DNA from: Terriglobales bacterium
GTDB lineage: Bacteria; Acidobacteriota; Terriglobia; Terriglobales; Acidobacteriaceae
Reading direction: 5' to 3'
DNA: 64,000 nucleotides
Assembly (NCBI GenBank): GCA_035573675.1
Contig: DATMAB010000027.1
Span: forward strand, 62,001-126,000
Below, piece by piece: positions 8,659 through 17,119 of the stretch. The notes under the pieces were generated by a model. It was not told the DNA's origin and ran no database searches. It saw only the letters and a program-made list of their open reading frames with translations. Position numbers and translations under genes: made by a program. Within the stretch, counting starts at the first letter, position 1. Each line of letters begins with the position of its first letter.

Positions 8659-10068
8659 TCAGGCCGCGCACGCCGCTTGTTCCGTCACTACCGGCAATCC
8701 GGCATTCTTCCATGCCGTCATGCCGCCGATCACGTTGTGGACGGCTTGGTACCCGGCTCGCCGCAGGATGCTCGAGGCGATGCTGGAGCGGTATCCGGAA
8801 CCGCAGATCAGGTAAACGTCGCGGTCGCGCGGCACCTGGCTAAGTCTCTGCGGCAGGTCGCCGGCCATGATGTGCGTAGCGCCCCGCACGTGGCCGGAGT
8901 TCCATTCCCCGAGGGTGCGCACATCGAGCACACAGGACGCGTCGCCGCGCTGCCTCTCCGCCAGTTCGTACACGGAGATCTGCGGCACATGTTCCTGCGG
9001 GTATCCATCCAGGATCCAGGAGCGCATGCCGCCCTTCAGGTAACCTCGGATCTCATCCAGGCCCACGCGGATGAGCGAGCGCCTCGCCGCTTCGCAATCC
9101 GAGCCCTCTTCTCCCACCAGCAGAATGGGCGTGTCGTAGGGGACGACCCACGCCGCCCACATGGAAAGATTGTGGTCGTCGCCGATGGAGAACGCGCCGG
9201 GAACATGCGCGCCTCCGAACGCTTCCGGCCGCCGCAGATCGATGACCACCGCGTTCTTCTTTTCGATCAGCGCTTCGAAATCCTCCGGGGCGAGCGCGCC
9301 GCCATCGGGGATGCCGCCCAGCGGCTGCGCTCCTTCGGAGTTCACCCGCTTCATGCGCTTGTAATACTCCGGAAACGGAGGAACCGTTCCCAGGATGCGG
9401 TCGACGAACTCCTCGCGCGAGCGCAGACCGAAGAACAGGTTCGCGGCACGTTCGTAGCCCAGGGTGGTGAACGGACGCTCGCCCATCCCGGCTCCACAAA
9501 GCGAGCCCGCGCCGTGCGCGGGCAGGACCTGTACGCCGTCCGGCAGATGTTTCAGGCGTTCGTGCACGCTCTGGTAGAGTTCGCCCGCCAAGCGGTGTTT
9601 CGCCGCCTCGCCCAACAGATCCGGCCGCCCCAACGAACCCACGAAAACGAAATCCCCGGAAAGCATGGCCAGCGGATGCGTCCGCCCCCGCTCGTACACC
9701 AGGAAAGCCAGATGCTCCGGGGTGTGGCCGGGCGTGTGCATGGCTACGACGCGCGCCTCGCCCAGATCCAGTTCCTCGCCGTCGCGGAAGTCGCGGTGCG
9801 GGAACCGATACTGGAAGTCTTCGCCTTCGTCGTGGCCGCTTAGCCAGGCCTCGGCGCCGGTATCTTCCACCAGCTCACGTGCGCCCGAGGCGTAATCGGC
9901 GTGGATGTGGGTCTCCAGCACATGGGTGATTTTCAGGCCGCGGGCGGCAGCGTATTCCAGGTAGACGTCGATGTCGCGCCGGGGATCGACCACGGCGGCG
10001 CAACCCGACGACACGATCACGTACGAATAGTGGGACAGCCCGGGCACTTCAAAGCGCTCGATACGCAT
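8659..10068 (-). CDS. Persulfide dioxygenase-like MBL-fold hydrolase with two rhodanese domains
   Basis: Residues 1-235 are a metallo-beta-lactamase fold resembling ETHE1/Blh persulfide dioxygenases. THIHADY stands where the family usually has THxHADH, then MHTPGHTPEH and LSGDFVF supply the remaining ligands. The final His of HxHxDH is Tyr, consistent with a mononuclear iron site (inference). Rhodanese 1 (about 260-350) lacks a cysteine in its active loop (LLVGEEGSD) and is probably structural. Rhodanese 2 (about 365-460) has CGSGYRS and should carry sulfur. The likely role is oxidation or transfer of persulfide sulfur. A TATTAT -10 element lies 11 nt before the start, with no Shine-Dalgarno. 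Confidence 0.9.
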   Translation of the reverse strand: MRIERFEVPGLSHYSYVIVSSGCAAVVDPRRDIDVYLEYAAARGLKITHVLETHIHADYASGARELVEDTGAEAWLSGHDEGEDFQYRFPHRDFRDGEELDLGEARVVAMHTPGHTPEHLAFLVYERGRTHPLAMLSGDFVFVGSLGRPDLLGEAAKHRLAGELYQSVHERLKHLPDGVQVLPAHGAGSLCGAGMGERPFTTLGYERAANLFFGLRSREEFVDRILGTVPPFPEYYKRMKRVNSEGAQPLGGIPDGGALAPEDFEALIEKKNAVVIDLRRPEAFGGAHVPGAFSIGDDHNLSMWAAWVVPYDTPILLVGEEGSDCEAARRSLIRVGLDEIRGYLKGGMRSWILDGYPQEHVPQISVYELAERQRGDASCVLDVRTLGEWNSGHVRGATHIMAGDLPQRLSQVPRDRDVYLICGSGYRSSIASSILRRAGYQAVHNVIGGMTAWKNAGLPVVTEQAACAA

Positions 10069-10143
10069 GGCGGAAAACGATAATACACGCCCGCTGGGCC
10101 GGTGTCAGTGATGGCATGAGCGAAAAAACCCGTGCCCGCCGGG

Positions 10144-10494
10144 TCAGCGGCGCCGCTCGGTCTCGCGCAGGATGTTGGTGAAGCTGCGCCCGCTGAAGGT
10201 CACCGTCGGCGTGATGCGCCCCGCCACCTGCACCCGCGCGCCTTCGGTCGGCACAGCGTACTTCTCCGAGAAGACCCACAAACGGCCGGTTCCGTCATCG
10301 AGCTGATAGACGCCCTTGTTCAGGACGCCGAACGACTCCGTCACCGTCCCCGACACTGCAACTTCCTTGTTCTGGTAGCGCCCGGGGTCGGCGTTAATCT
10401 GCCCGATGGTGGTCTGCTCCGGGCAACCGAGAAGCGCCAGCGTGAGCAGTGTCAGTCCGGCGATAAGGAAAAGTCTTTGGGCTAGCGCGTGCAT
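10144..10494 (-). CDS. Small OB-fold lipoprotein
   Basis: The ATG at 10494 lies 10 nt after AAGGAG. Residues 1-20 are a lipoprotein signal with lipobox LALLGC, so the mature protein starts at that Cys. The rest (about 95 residues) reads IGQINADPGRYQNKEVAVSGTV and VQVAGRITP. These are the strands of a tOB/bOB-type OB fold seen in small periplasmic nucleic-acid- or ligand-binding lipoproteins. The specific function is unknown. It is divergent from nothing nearby and lies between the MBL enzyme and lipA on the same strand. Confidence 0.75.
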   Translation of the reverse strand: MHALAQRLFLIAGLTLLTLALLGCPEQTTIGQINADPGRYQNKEVAVSGTVTESFGVLNKGVYQLDDGTGRLWVFSEKYAVPTEGARVQVAGRITPTVTFSGRSFTNILRETERRR

Positions 10495-10548
10495 GATGCC
10501 ATTCTCCTTCTTCCTTAGATGGGACCCGGAGGGCCGCGAGATGTCGCG

Positions 10549-10567
10549 GCGCGGCGTCGAGCCGCGC
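10549..10567 (-). terminator. GC hairpin downstream of lipA
   Basis: GCGCGGC / GCCGCGC with a 5-nt loop lies downstream of lipA on the minus strand. There is no T-run, so terminator activity is doubtful. Confidence 0.3.
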
Positions 10568-10638
10568 TGCGGGGGAAGCAACCCGAGACACACGCTCGGC
10601 ATCGTCGTCTGCGCTGTGGAAACCGCGGGAACGCCGGG

Positions 10639-11547
10639 CTACGCCCGCAGTGCGGCGTCGGTGTGCTCGTGGGCGTGGTAGCTGGAGCGGACCAGCGGGC
10701 CCGATTCGACGTGGCGGAATCCCATCCGCAACGCTTCTTCTCTCATGATGCGGAACTCGTCAGGCGTGTAGTACCGGGCCACCGGCAGGTGGTCGAGCGT
10801 GGGGCGCAGGTACTGCCCGACCGTGAGAATATCGACGCCGCGTGCGGCCAGGTCGCGGAAGACTGCGAGCAGTTCGTCCATGCTCTCGCCCAGGCCGGCC
10901 ATCAAACCGGATTTCGTCACCATGCCGGGCGCGAATCGCTTGGCGCGCTGCAGGAGGTCGAGTGAGCGCTGGTAGCGCGCGCCCGAGCGCACCGTGCGAT
11001 AAAGGCGCGGCACCGTCTCCGTATTGTGGTTGAGGACGTCGGGGCGGGCATCAAGCACCGCGCGCAGGGATGCCTCGTCGCCCTGGAAGTCCGGGATCAG
11101 CACCTCGACGCGGCAGGCCGGGGCCCTGCGGCGGATCTCGCGAATGGTCTCGGCGAAGATGCGCGCCCCACCCAGGTTGTCATCGTCGCGATTCACGCTG
11201 GTCACCACGGCATGACGCAGGTTCAACGCGGCCACCGCTTCCGCCACGCGGCGCGGTTCGTCCTGGTCGATGGGTCCGGGATGTCCCTTGGGCACGGCGC
11301 AGAAGCCGCAGCGGCGTGTGCACACGTCGCCCAGCAGCATGAAGGTCGCCGTGCGGTGGTTCCAGCACTCGCCGATGTTGGGACAGCGCGCCGATTCGCA
11401 CACCGTGTGCAACCCCAGTGAGCGCGCTAGCACCTTCAGCTCGTGATAGTTCTCGCCCATCGGGGGGCGCGCCTTCAGCCACTCAGGCTTCGCCTGCGGA
11501 CGCACCGGTACGGGCGCGATTTGCACGAGCTGGAAGGAAGCGGCCAT
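10639..11547 (-). CDS. lipA: Lipoyl synthase
   Basis: Radical SAM enzyme that inserts two sulfurs into octanoyl groups on lipoyl domains. Both iron-sulfur signatures are present. [12 protein letters not shown] (auxiliary cluster, CX4CX5C) is followed by CTRRCGFC (CX3CX2C, the SAM cluster). The C-terminal [12 protein letters not shown] carries the conserved RSSY that ligates the auxiliary cluster. The start is taken at MAASFQLVQ (11547). Upstream in-frame codons run into intergenic repeat sequence and are not protein-like. A TACAAT -10 candidate (11558-11563) lies 10 nt before this ATG. The length is 302 residues, normal for the family. Confidence 0.95.
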   Translation of the reverse strand: MAASFQLVQIAPVPVRPQAKPEWLKARPPMGENYHELKVLARSLGLHTVCESARCPNIGECWNHRTATFMLLGDVCTRRCGFCAVPKGHPGPIDQDEPRRVAEAVAALNLRHAVVTSVNRDDDNLGGARIFAETIREIRRRAPACRVEVLIPDFQGDEASLRAVLDARPDVLNHNTETVPRLYRTVRSGARYQRSLDLLQRAKRFAPGMVTKSGLMAGLGESMDELLAVFRDLAARGVDILTVGQYLRPTLDHLPVARYYTPDEFRIMREEALRMGFRHVESGPLVRSSYHAHEHTDAALRA

Positions 11548-11607
11548 ACGCTTTTCTATTGTAAACGGCAGCTCCCGCGGAAACTGCGACTTGCTGCTGG
11601 GGGAGGA

Positions 11608-11666
11608 GTACTGGGTACTGGGTACTGGGTACTTCTGACAACTGACCACTGGCCACTGACCACTGG
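11608..11666. repeat. Stuttering GTACTGGGTACT and CACTGGCCACTGACC repeats
   Basis: Three tandem copies of GTACTGG are followed by four degenerate copies of (G/A)CCACTG, filling the lipA upstream gap. Confidence 0.7.
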
Positions 11667-11668
11667 TC

Positions 11669-12052
11669 TTACAGCGTGTGCATATACGCGATCAGGTCAT
11701 CCACCTGCTGCGGTGTCAGCAGATTTCCGTAGCCCGGCATTTTGGCGCGACCCATGACGATGGCGTCGCGCACGCGCTCGTCGTTGGCGGGAGCGCCGCT
11801 CGCCAGTTGGCGCTTCTTGTACATGCCCATCAGCGTCGGTCCGCGTTGCTCGTCCTTGCTGTACGCTTCGTGGCACACCAGGCAGTGAGCGTCATAGATG
11901 CGGCGGCCGCGCGCCTGTTGCGGCGTCAGCCCGAGTTCGGCGTCGCTCTTCCGCCGTGTGTCCTTCTGGCATCCCGCCAGGGACCAGAGAAGCAGCGCCA
12001 ACAGCGGAAGTGCGGCCAGAAACCCAATGGAAAACGTGCGCGGCGTTCGCAT
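11669..12052 (-). CDS. Class I cytochrome c lipoprotein
   Basis: A 127-residue protein. The N-terminal hydrophobic segment ends in LAGC, a lipobox. The heme-binding CLVCH lies near residue 57, and the distal Met ligand is probably in [22 protein letters not shown], the standard C-terminal helix of small c-type cytochromes. It should sit on the outer face of the cytoplasmic or inner face of the outer membrane and shuttle electrons. No oxidase or dehydrogenase gene is adjacent, so the partner is unknown. It diverges from the DUF488 gene, with a 91-bp shared upstream region. Confidence 0.88.
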   Translation of the reverse strand: MRTPRTFSIGFLAALPLLALLLWSLAGCQKDTRRKSDAELGLTPQQARGRRIYDAHCLVCHEAYSKDEQRGPTLMGMYKKRQLASGAPANDERVRDAIVMGRAKMPGYGNLLTPQQVDDLIAYMHTL

Positions 12053-12143
12053 GCGGGCGAATTCGGATGCTATCCTCGGCGCACTTCGGCGTCAACGCAC
12101 ACTTCCACCTGCCGTGCGGCGCGGCTATCATGAGTATTCCCCT

Positions 12144-12569
12144 ATGCAAGTCCTGCTGAAGCGTGCCTACGAAAGGCCGTCGGCCGCGGACGGCACCCGC
12201 GTCCTGGTGGACCGCCTTTGGCCTCGTGGCGTGAACAAGCAGGCGGCGCGGCTCGACGCCTGGCTGAAGGACCTGGCGCCCTCGAACGACCTGCGCCGCT
12301 GGTTCCACGCCCGTCCGTCGTACTGGCAGCGCTTTCGTGCGCTGTATCTCAAGGAGCTGGCGGGTCCGGCGGCCGCGCGGGCCCTCGAGGAGCTGTACCG
12401 TCTGGCGGCCAAGCCACGCCCTCTGACGCTGGTCTACGCCTCGCGCAACACCGAGTACAACAACGCCACCGTCCTCAAGGAGCTGTTGGAGGGCATGCGC
12501 AAGCCGCCCTCGACCGCAGGGCCGGCTGCCGCCGCGCGCATGCGGGCGCGGGCCGTGCGCCGCCGGTGA
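12144..12569 (+). CDS. DUF488 family protein (YeaO-like)
   Basis: A 141-residue protein. The diagnostic block GTRVLVDRLWPRGVNKQAARLDAW lies at about residues 14-37, followed by DLAPSNDLRRWF and LTLVYASRNTEYNNA. This is the YeaO/DUF488 signature, a family of unknown biochemical function. The ATG at 12144 was chosen because the conserved MQVLLKRAY start matches the family. The extra in-frame codons upstream overlap the cytochrome promoter. The C-terminus is an unusual Ala/Arg-rich tail. The next gene begins 3 nt after the stop, so the two are translationally coupled or at least cotranscribed. Confidence 0.88.
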   Translation: MQVLLKRAYERPSAADGTRVLVDRLWPRGVNKQAARLDAWLKDLAPSNDLRRWFHARPSYWQRFRALYLKELAGPAAARALEELYRLAAKPRPLTLVYASRNTEYNNATVLKELLEGMRKPPSTAGPAAAARMRARAVRRR

Positions 12570-12572
12570 CGC

Positions 12573-13331
12573 TTGATCCTCTGTCCCATTCCGGCTGCGG
12601 CGCCGTCTCCTGATGCCGCCACCGCCTGGGACGTCATCCTCGAAACGCAGCAGCGTCCAGCCCAGGCTTGGTGGCTCATCCCGCAAGCGGATCATGCCCG
12701 GCTGGCGGGCGATCTCGCGGCCCGCTTCCATCCCGCGCAAGCGCCCGCGCTCGATCCCGACACCGTGCGCGCCATCGCTCTGCATGACGCCGGCTGGACT
12801 CCGGTGGACGAAGCGCTGCTCGCCGGCTCATCGCGCCCGCGTCCGCTCTCTTTCCTCGATGTCCCCGTGTCGTCAATGCTCGCCGCCTGGACTGGCTCCA
12901 TTGAAGCTGCGCTCACGGTAGGACCCGTGGGCGGCCTGATGGTCGCCGGTCACTTTCTCCGCCTGGCGCGCACGTTCGCGGAATCGCGTCCCGCCGCTGA
13001 AGCCGCCCTGGTGGAAGCCTTCATCCGCGAGCAGGAACAGCAGCGCGCCCGCCTGCTCCGGCGCCAGTCGCGAACTCCGCAGGAGATCGAGCAACTCGTG
13101 GACGTACTGCAGTTATGCGATCTCATCTCGCTCTATCTGTGCTGCGGCGCGCGCCAGCCGGTGGAGTTCGCCCGCTCCCCGCGTCCCCTGCGGCTCACCT
13201 GGAAAGGCGATACGGCCGTGCTCGATCCTTCGCCGCTCGCGCGCCGCATCCCGCTCAGCGTCTCCGCCTTTCGCTTCCCTCGCCTCGCCGGAGAATCCAA
13301 TCAGGCGCGCATCCCGTACGAAGTCCAGTAG
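12573..13331 (+). CDS. DUF3891 family protein
   Basis: Begins at TTG 12573, 3 nt after the preceding stop. WWLIPQADHARLAGDLAARF and IALHDAGWTPVDEALL give the family's histidine-rich HD-like core, with QLCDLISLYLCCG further on. DUF3891 has no established activity. The conserved His/Asp set suggests a metal-dependent hydrolase (inference). An insertion of about 20 residues (around TAWDVILETQQ) separates the start from the core relative to typical members. It may be an older start region, so the true start could be further in. Confidence 0.8.
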   Translation: MILCPIPAAAPSPDAATAWDVILETQQRPAQAWWLIPQADHARLAGDLAARFHPAQAPALDPDTVRAIALHDAGWTPVDEALLAGSSRPRPLSFLDVPVSSMLAAWTGSIEAALTVGPVGGLMVAGHFLRLARTFAESRPAAEAALVEAFIREQEQQRARLLRRQSRTPQEIEQLVDVLQLCDLISLYLCCGARQPVEFARSPRPLRLTWKGDTAVLDPSPLARRIPLSVSAFRFPRLAGESNQARIPYEVQ

Positions 13332-13378
13332 CCGCGGGTTGCGGCCCGCAACAGGCTGGTGGTCAAATATTCCCCCGC

Positions 13379-13711
13379 ATGCCGCAAAAGAACAGGCCGA
13401 TCCCGCCCGAACTCTGGCAGGAGTACCTCAAGGTCATCGACGAGACCAGGGACGCTCCCCCGGAAAAGAAGCGCGAGCGCCTGCTCATTTCCTTCGCGGA
13501 GCTGCAGTACGGACTGAACGGAGGCGCGCTGTGTTCGGTGTGTCGCGCGCACGTGCGCCATGTGCTGCCCGTGCGCTCCGAGCGCGAGGACGGCACCGTC
13601 CTCGATTACGCCTGTCTCTGCACCCGTTGCCTGGAAGGCGAAAAAGCGCTGGCCACCCGCGTACGCGTCGGCATGGGCGATGCCTACATCGAGTACACCA
13701 GGAAAGACTGA
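13379..13711 (+). CDS. Small Cys-rich protein, possible zinc-binding
   Basis: A 110-residue protein starting at the ATG 13379. CSVC around residue 52 and CLCTRC around residue 83 make a spaced CxxC/CxxC pair that could bind zinc. The N-terminal half (PPELWQEYLKVIDETRDA) looks helical. I do not recognise a named family. It follows the DUF3891 gene by 47 bp on the same strand. Confidence 0.7.
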   Translation: MPQKNRPIPPELWQEYLKVIDETRDAPPEKKRERLLISFAELQYGLNGGALCSVCRAHVRHVLPVRSEREDGTVLDYACLCTRCLEGEKALATRVRVGMGDAYIEYTRKD

Positions 13712-13783
13712 TGAACCTCGTCGTAAAGACGCGGCTTGCTGCGTCTCAGGAGACGTTGCCAGCAATGTCTCTACTGGGAGGGC

Positions 13784-15376
13784 TTACCGCTTCCCCTGCT
13801 TCGCTGCCCCGTCTTCTACCACCGCCCTTACGATGCGGTCGATCACGGCGTCCGCCTCTTCGTACGTCAGGGTGTGGTTATTGGACAAGATGACGAACGC
13901 GATGGGCTCGCCCCGTTCGGTCGTCGCATACCCGGAGAGCGACTTCACGTGCTCCATCGATCCCGTCTTCGCCTGCACCCGTCCCCTGGCCGCCGTGCCC
14001 AGGAAGCGCTCCGCCAGCGACCCGTCCTCGCCCGCCACCGGCAGCGTTTCGCGGTAAGCTTCGCCCCACGGCTGGCCCGCCGCGTAGCGCAGCAGCCCAG
14101 CCAGTGCCCGCGGCGAAACCAGGTTCTTCCGTGAAAGTCCGGAGCCGTCATAAAGCACCACTTCGGCCGGATCCAGGCCGGCCTGCGTGACGAACGATTG
14201 CAGCACTTTCAGGCCGGCCTCGATTGAGCCCGCCGTCCCCTTCTCCCTTCCCAGCAGCCGCAGCGCCATCTCCGCATGCAGGTTCTGGCTGACCTTGTTG
14301 ATGACGCGCAGGTCTTCCACCAGCGGCAGGGATTCATGCGCCGCCAGCACCACCGGCTGCGGCGTTGCCGAACCGGTTTCCACCTGCCCGCCTCCCGCGC
14401 TGGCCCGCGCCGTGACGTGGAAGGTCGGCAGACCCATGGGTTCCTGGTGACGCGCGCGCGCGCTCCCGTACACGTTGATGCCGCGCCGCTCCAGCAGCCG
14501 TCGGAAGATGCGCGCGGAAAAATCCGCCGGATCCTCGAGCGCAATGGCTTCGCTGGTGCCGGCGTCGTCCGCCGGAATCGAGCCCCACAGCGTCAGCGTC
14601 GCCGAGCCCGGCCTTCGGTCCACCACGATGTTGCGCGGCCCGCTGCCCGCCGCCGTGGTCACCAGCCGGTTGTCGATCTGGAACGATTCCGGGAACGGGT
14701 CAAGCGTGACGAACGCCTTCTCGCCCGCCCGTTCCCCCGGCAGGATGCGGATGAACAGCACGTTGTCATTGATGGCCAGCGCGGAGACCGGCGCTCCCCA
14801 CGCCCGCACCACATCGTCGTACGACCAGCCTTCCGCGTAGCGCTCGAAGACGAAGTAGGTGTCGTCCGCGACCACGTCGCCTTCGATCACACGCACGCCG
14901 CGCGCCGCGATCTGGTCCGCCAGTTGCTCCAGCACGAATACCGGCGGCTGCGCGCGCTCGGTGCGCTTCTTGTAGGGCAGCGTCCGGCCGGAGAGATTGG
15001 GATCGCCGCGTCCCACCAGCACCAAATCGCCGGCGATCCGCCCGTAACGGTCGGGCGCCGCAGCCGCCTCCACCGTGGTGCGGAACTTGTGTTCCGGCCC
15101 GATCAGTGCCAGTGCCGCCGCCGTGACGAAGAGCTTCGTGTTCGACGCCGGCGTGAACAGCTTTTCCGCGTTGCGCTCGTAGAGCGTAGTGCCGCTGCGC
15201 AGCGACACTACGCGGATGCCCCAGAAGCCGCGCGCCGCAGCCGGCTCGGCCAGAATGGCGTCGATCTTCGCCGCCAGCGCCTTCTGCCTGGCTCTCTCCG
15301 CCTTCGTAGTCGTAAACGCCGGTATCGAGACCAGAATCAGCGCCAAAACCACCGCAACTCGGCGTCGCATAGACAT
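13784..15376 (-). CDS. dacB: D-alanyl-D-alanine carboxypeptidase/endopeptidase, PBP4 type
   Basis: A peptidase S13 protein of 530 residues acting on peptidoglycan in the periplasm. A signal peptide (MSMRRRVAVVLALILVSIPAF) leads it. The three penicillin-binding motifs are present: SNTK (SxxK) early, SQN (SxN) in NKVSQNLHAEM, and KTG in QAKTGSMEHVKSLSGY. DGSGLSRKN just after is also family-typical. The ATG at 15376 is preferred to 15370. Anything further upstream reads into the dihydropteroate synthase gene on the other strand. It lies head-to-head with folP across a 180-bp repeat-bearing gap. Confidence 0.92.
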   Translation of the reverse strand: MSMRRRVAVVLALILVSIPAFTTTKAERARQKALAAKIDAILAEPAAARGFWGIRVVSLRSGTTLYERNAEKLFTPASNTKLFVTAAALALIGPEHKFRTTVEAAAAPDRYGRIAGDLVLVGRGDPNLSGRTLPYKKRTERAQPPVFVLEQLADQIAARGVRVIEGDVVADDTYFVFERYAEGWSYDDVVRAWGAPVSALAINDNVLFIRILPGERAGEKAFVTLDPFPESFQIDNRLVTTAAGSGPRNIVVDRRPGSATLTLWGSIPADDAGTSEAIALEDPADFSARIFRRLLERRGINVYGSARARHQEPMGLPTFHVTARASAGGGQVETGSATPQPVVLAAHESLPLVEDLRVINKVSQNLHAEMALRLLGREKGTAGSIEAGLKVLQSFVTQAGLDPAEVVLYDGSGLSRKNLVSPRALAGLLRYAAGQPWGEAYRETLPVAGEDGSLAERFLGTAARGRVQAKTGSMEHVKSLSGYATTERGEPIAFVILSNNHTLTYEEADAVIDRIVRAVVEDGAAKQGKR

Positions 15377-15520
15377 CACAAGGATTCTAGCGGAGTTTCC
15401 CCTCCTCACCTTTGGTTTCCTCCGGCGAGAGGTTGGCAAGCTGGAACCTCCTGCGTGTTGCCGGAGCCGGCCCTGAGCCTGTCGAAGGCTGTCCTTTGTG
15501 GTTGGCTTTTCACCACGGGA

Positions 15521-15550
15521 CTTGCAACTGGAAACTGGAAACTCGAAACT
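15521..15550. repeat. Stuttering AACTGGAAACTGGAAACT repeat upstream of folP
   Basis: Three to four degenerate copies of AAACTGG lie between the dacB and folP starts, just after a CTGAGCCTGTCGAAGG element at 15466-15490. Confidence 0.6.
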
Positions 15551-15556
15551 GCCGTT

Positions 15557-16429
15557 ATGCGTCCCCACTTCACCTGGCGGCTCAAGACCCGTTCGCTGGT
15601 CCTCGGCCCACGCACCCTGGTCATGGGCGTGGTCAACGTCACGCCCGACTCCTTCTCGGACGGCGGCCTCTATCTCGCCCCCGACCGTGCCCTCACCCAC
15701 GCCCTGCGTCTCCTCGACGAAGGCGCTGACATCGTGGATATCGGCGGCGAGTCCACTCGTCCAGGCTCCGCCCAACGCGTTCCGGAGGAAGAAGAACTGC
15801 GGCGCGTCCTGCCGGTCGTCGAAGGTGTGCTGCGGGAGCGTCCCCAGGCGGTCATTTCCGTGGATACCTACAAGTCCGGCACGGCGCGCCGCGTGGTCGA
15901 AGCCGGCGCCGAGATCATCAATGACATCAGTGCCTTCCGTTGGGACCCAGCCATGGCGCAGACGGTTGCCGGACTCGCCTGCGGCTGCGTTCTGATGCAC
16001 ATGCGCGGTCGCCCGGAAGAATGGCGCACGCTCGCGCCCATCGACAATCTTCCCGGCCGCGTCCTGCGCGACCTGGCCCACTGGGCGCAGCAAGCGCTCG
16101 ACTCGGGCGTCGCCCGCGACCGCATCGTCCTCGACCCCGGCTTCGGCTTCGGCAAGAACTTTGAGGAGAACTATCCCTTGCTGGCGCGCTTCCGGGAATT
16201 GCGCCGGCTCGACTTTCCGCTGCTCGCCGGCGCCTCCCGCAAATCCTTTCTCGGCCGCACCCTGGCGCGCAACGGCCACGACGCCCCTCCTGCCGGGCGC
16301 CCCTCCGCCAGCCTGGCCGCGATGACTGCCGCCATCCTCCAGGGCGCGCACATCGTGCGCGTGCACGACGTCAGGGAATCGGTCGAAGCCGCCCGCATCG
16401 CCGACGCCATCCTGGCCGCAAAGAGCTGA
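15557..16429 (+). CDS. folP: Dihydropteroate synthase
   Basis: Condenses p-aminobenzoate with dihydropterin pyrophosphate in folate synthesis. The TIM-barrel signatures run in order: GVVNVTPDSFSDGG, DIVDIGGESTRPG, SVDTYKSGTARR with EIINDIS, VLDPGFGFGKNFEEN, LLAGASRKSFLG and the C-terminal VRVHDV. The start ATG 15557 gives 290 residues. Further upstream in-frame codons lie inside the dacB gene and intergenic repeats. No other folate genes are in the window. Confidence 0.95.
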   Translation: MRPHFTWRLKTRSLVLGPRTLVMGVVNVTPDSFSDGGLYLAPDRALTHALRLLDEGADIVDIGGESTRPGSAQRVPEEEELRRVLPVVEGVLRERPQAVISVDTYKSGTARRVVEAGAEIINDISAFRWDPAMAQTVAGLACGCVLMHMRGRPEEWRTLAPIDNLPGRVLRDLAHWAQQALDSGVARDRIVLDPGFGFGKNFEENYPLLARFRELRRLDFPLLAGASRKSFLGRTLARNGHDAPPAGRPSASLAAMTAAILQGAHIVRVHDVRESVEAARIADAILAAKS

Positions 16430-16470
16430 TCCAGAAAGCACCGAGGAAGCCCTTAGCCCCTTGGCGCTTT

Positions 16471-16496
16471 ATCTTCCTTCGTGTCCTTCGTGGTTA
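16471..16496. repeat. Copy of the CACGAAGGACACGAAGG dispersed repeat (family D)
   Basis: TTCGTGTCCTTCGTGGTTAG on the plus strand. The dtd stop codon lies within it, so the repeat abuts or has replaced the original 3' end of dtd. Confidence 0.7.
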
Positions 16497-16943
16497 GATG
16501 GTTTTCTCGGAATCCAGCAGGATGGTCACCGGCCCGTCGTTCACCAGCGTCACGTCCATCATTTCCTGGAACCGACCCGTTTCGCAGCGCAGCCCGGCCG
16601 CGCGCAGCCGCTCCACGAAATATTCGTAGAGGCGCCGTGCCTCCGCTGGCGGAGCGGCCCGGTCGAACGAAGGCCGTTTGCCGCGGCGCACGTCCCCGTA
16701 TAGCGTGAACTGCGAGACCACCAGCACCGCTCCGCCCGCCTCTGCCGCCGCGCGGTTCATCTTCCCTTCCGCGTCCTCGAACACGCGCAGGCCCGCGACC
16801 TTCTCGGCCAGATAGTCGGCAGCGGCTTCCGAGTCCTCCCGCGCCACGCCCAGAAACACCAGCAGCCCCGCGCCGATCGCGCCTACGACTTCTCCGTTTA
16901 CCGCAACCGAGGCCTGCTTCACGCGCTGCACCACGGCCCGCAT
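16494..16943 (-). CDS. dtd: D-aminoacyl-tRNA deacylase
   Basis: Hydrolyses D-amino acids mischarged on tRNA. The start [15 protein letters not shown] is the family's canonical beginning, and the 149-residue length is usual. The two signature strands are present: [12 protein letters not shown] (SQxT motif, containing the catalytic Thr region) and [12 protein letters not shown] near the C-terminus (the GP cis-proline motif, here NDGPVT). The stop codon falls in a dispersed repeat, and the final residues SEKTI may have been altered by it. Confidence 0.94.
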   Translation of the reverse strand: MRAVVQRVKQASVAVNGEVVGAIGAGLLVFLGVAREDSEAAADYLAEKVAGLRVFEDAEGKMNRAAAEAGGAVLVVSQFTLYGDVRRGKRPSFDRAAPPAEARRLYEYFVERLRAAGLRCETGRFQEMMDVTLVNDGPVTILLDSEKTI

Positions 16944-16992
16944 GAATCCCAGTTTCAAGTTTCCGGTCTCAAGTTTCAAGTAAAGCGGCGCT

Positions 16993-17027
16993 CCCGTTCG
17001 CGCCGCTCCTTTCGGCGCTAACGTGGG
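16993..17027. repeat. Palindromic repeat, family A (CGTTCGCGCC...GGCGCTAACGTGGG)
   Basis: Matches the third unit of the tandem array at 31.69 kb almost base for base (CCTTTCGGCGCTAACGTGGGC). It lies between divergent dtd and the amidohydrolase gene, after a stuttering TTTCAAGTTTC run at 16945-16981. Confidence 0.75.
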
Positions 17028-17119
17028 CGACGCTCCACCGCTTCTTGTTCCCCATCTCTGTTATTGACGCCGCCCCCGCCACTTCCTAGAATCCCTTTTC
17101 CCTTTTCGGAGGTTCCTCG

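Noticed and set aside
14276-15556. Upstream extension of folP, open for more than 400 codons
   Set aside because: It lies over dacB on the other strand and has no family sequence before MRPHFTW.
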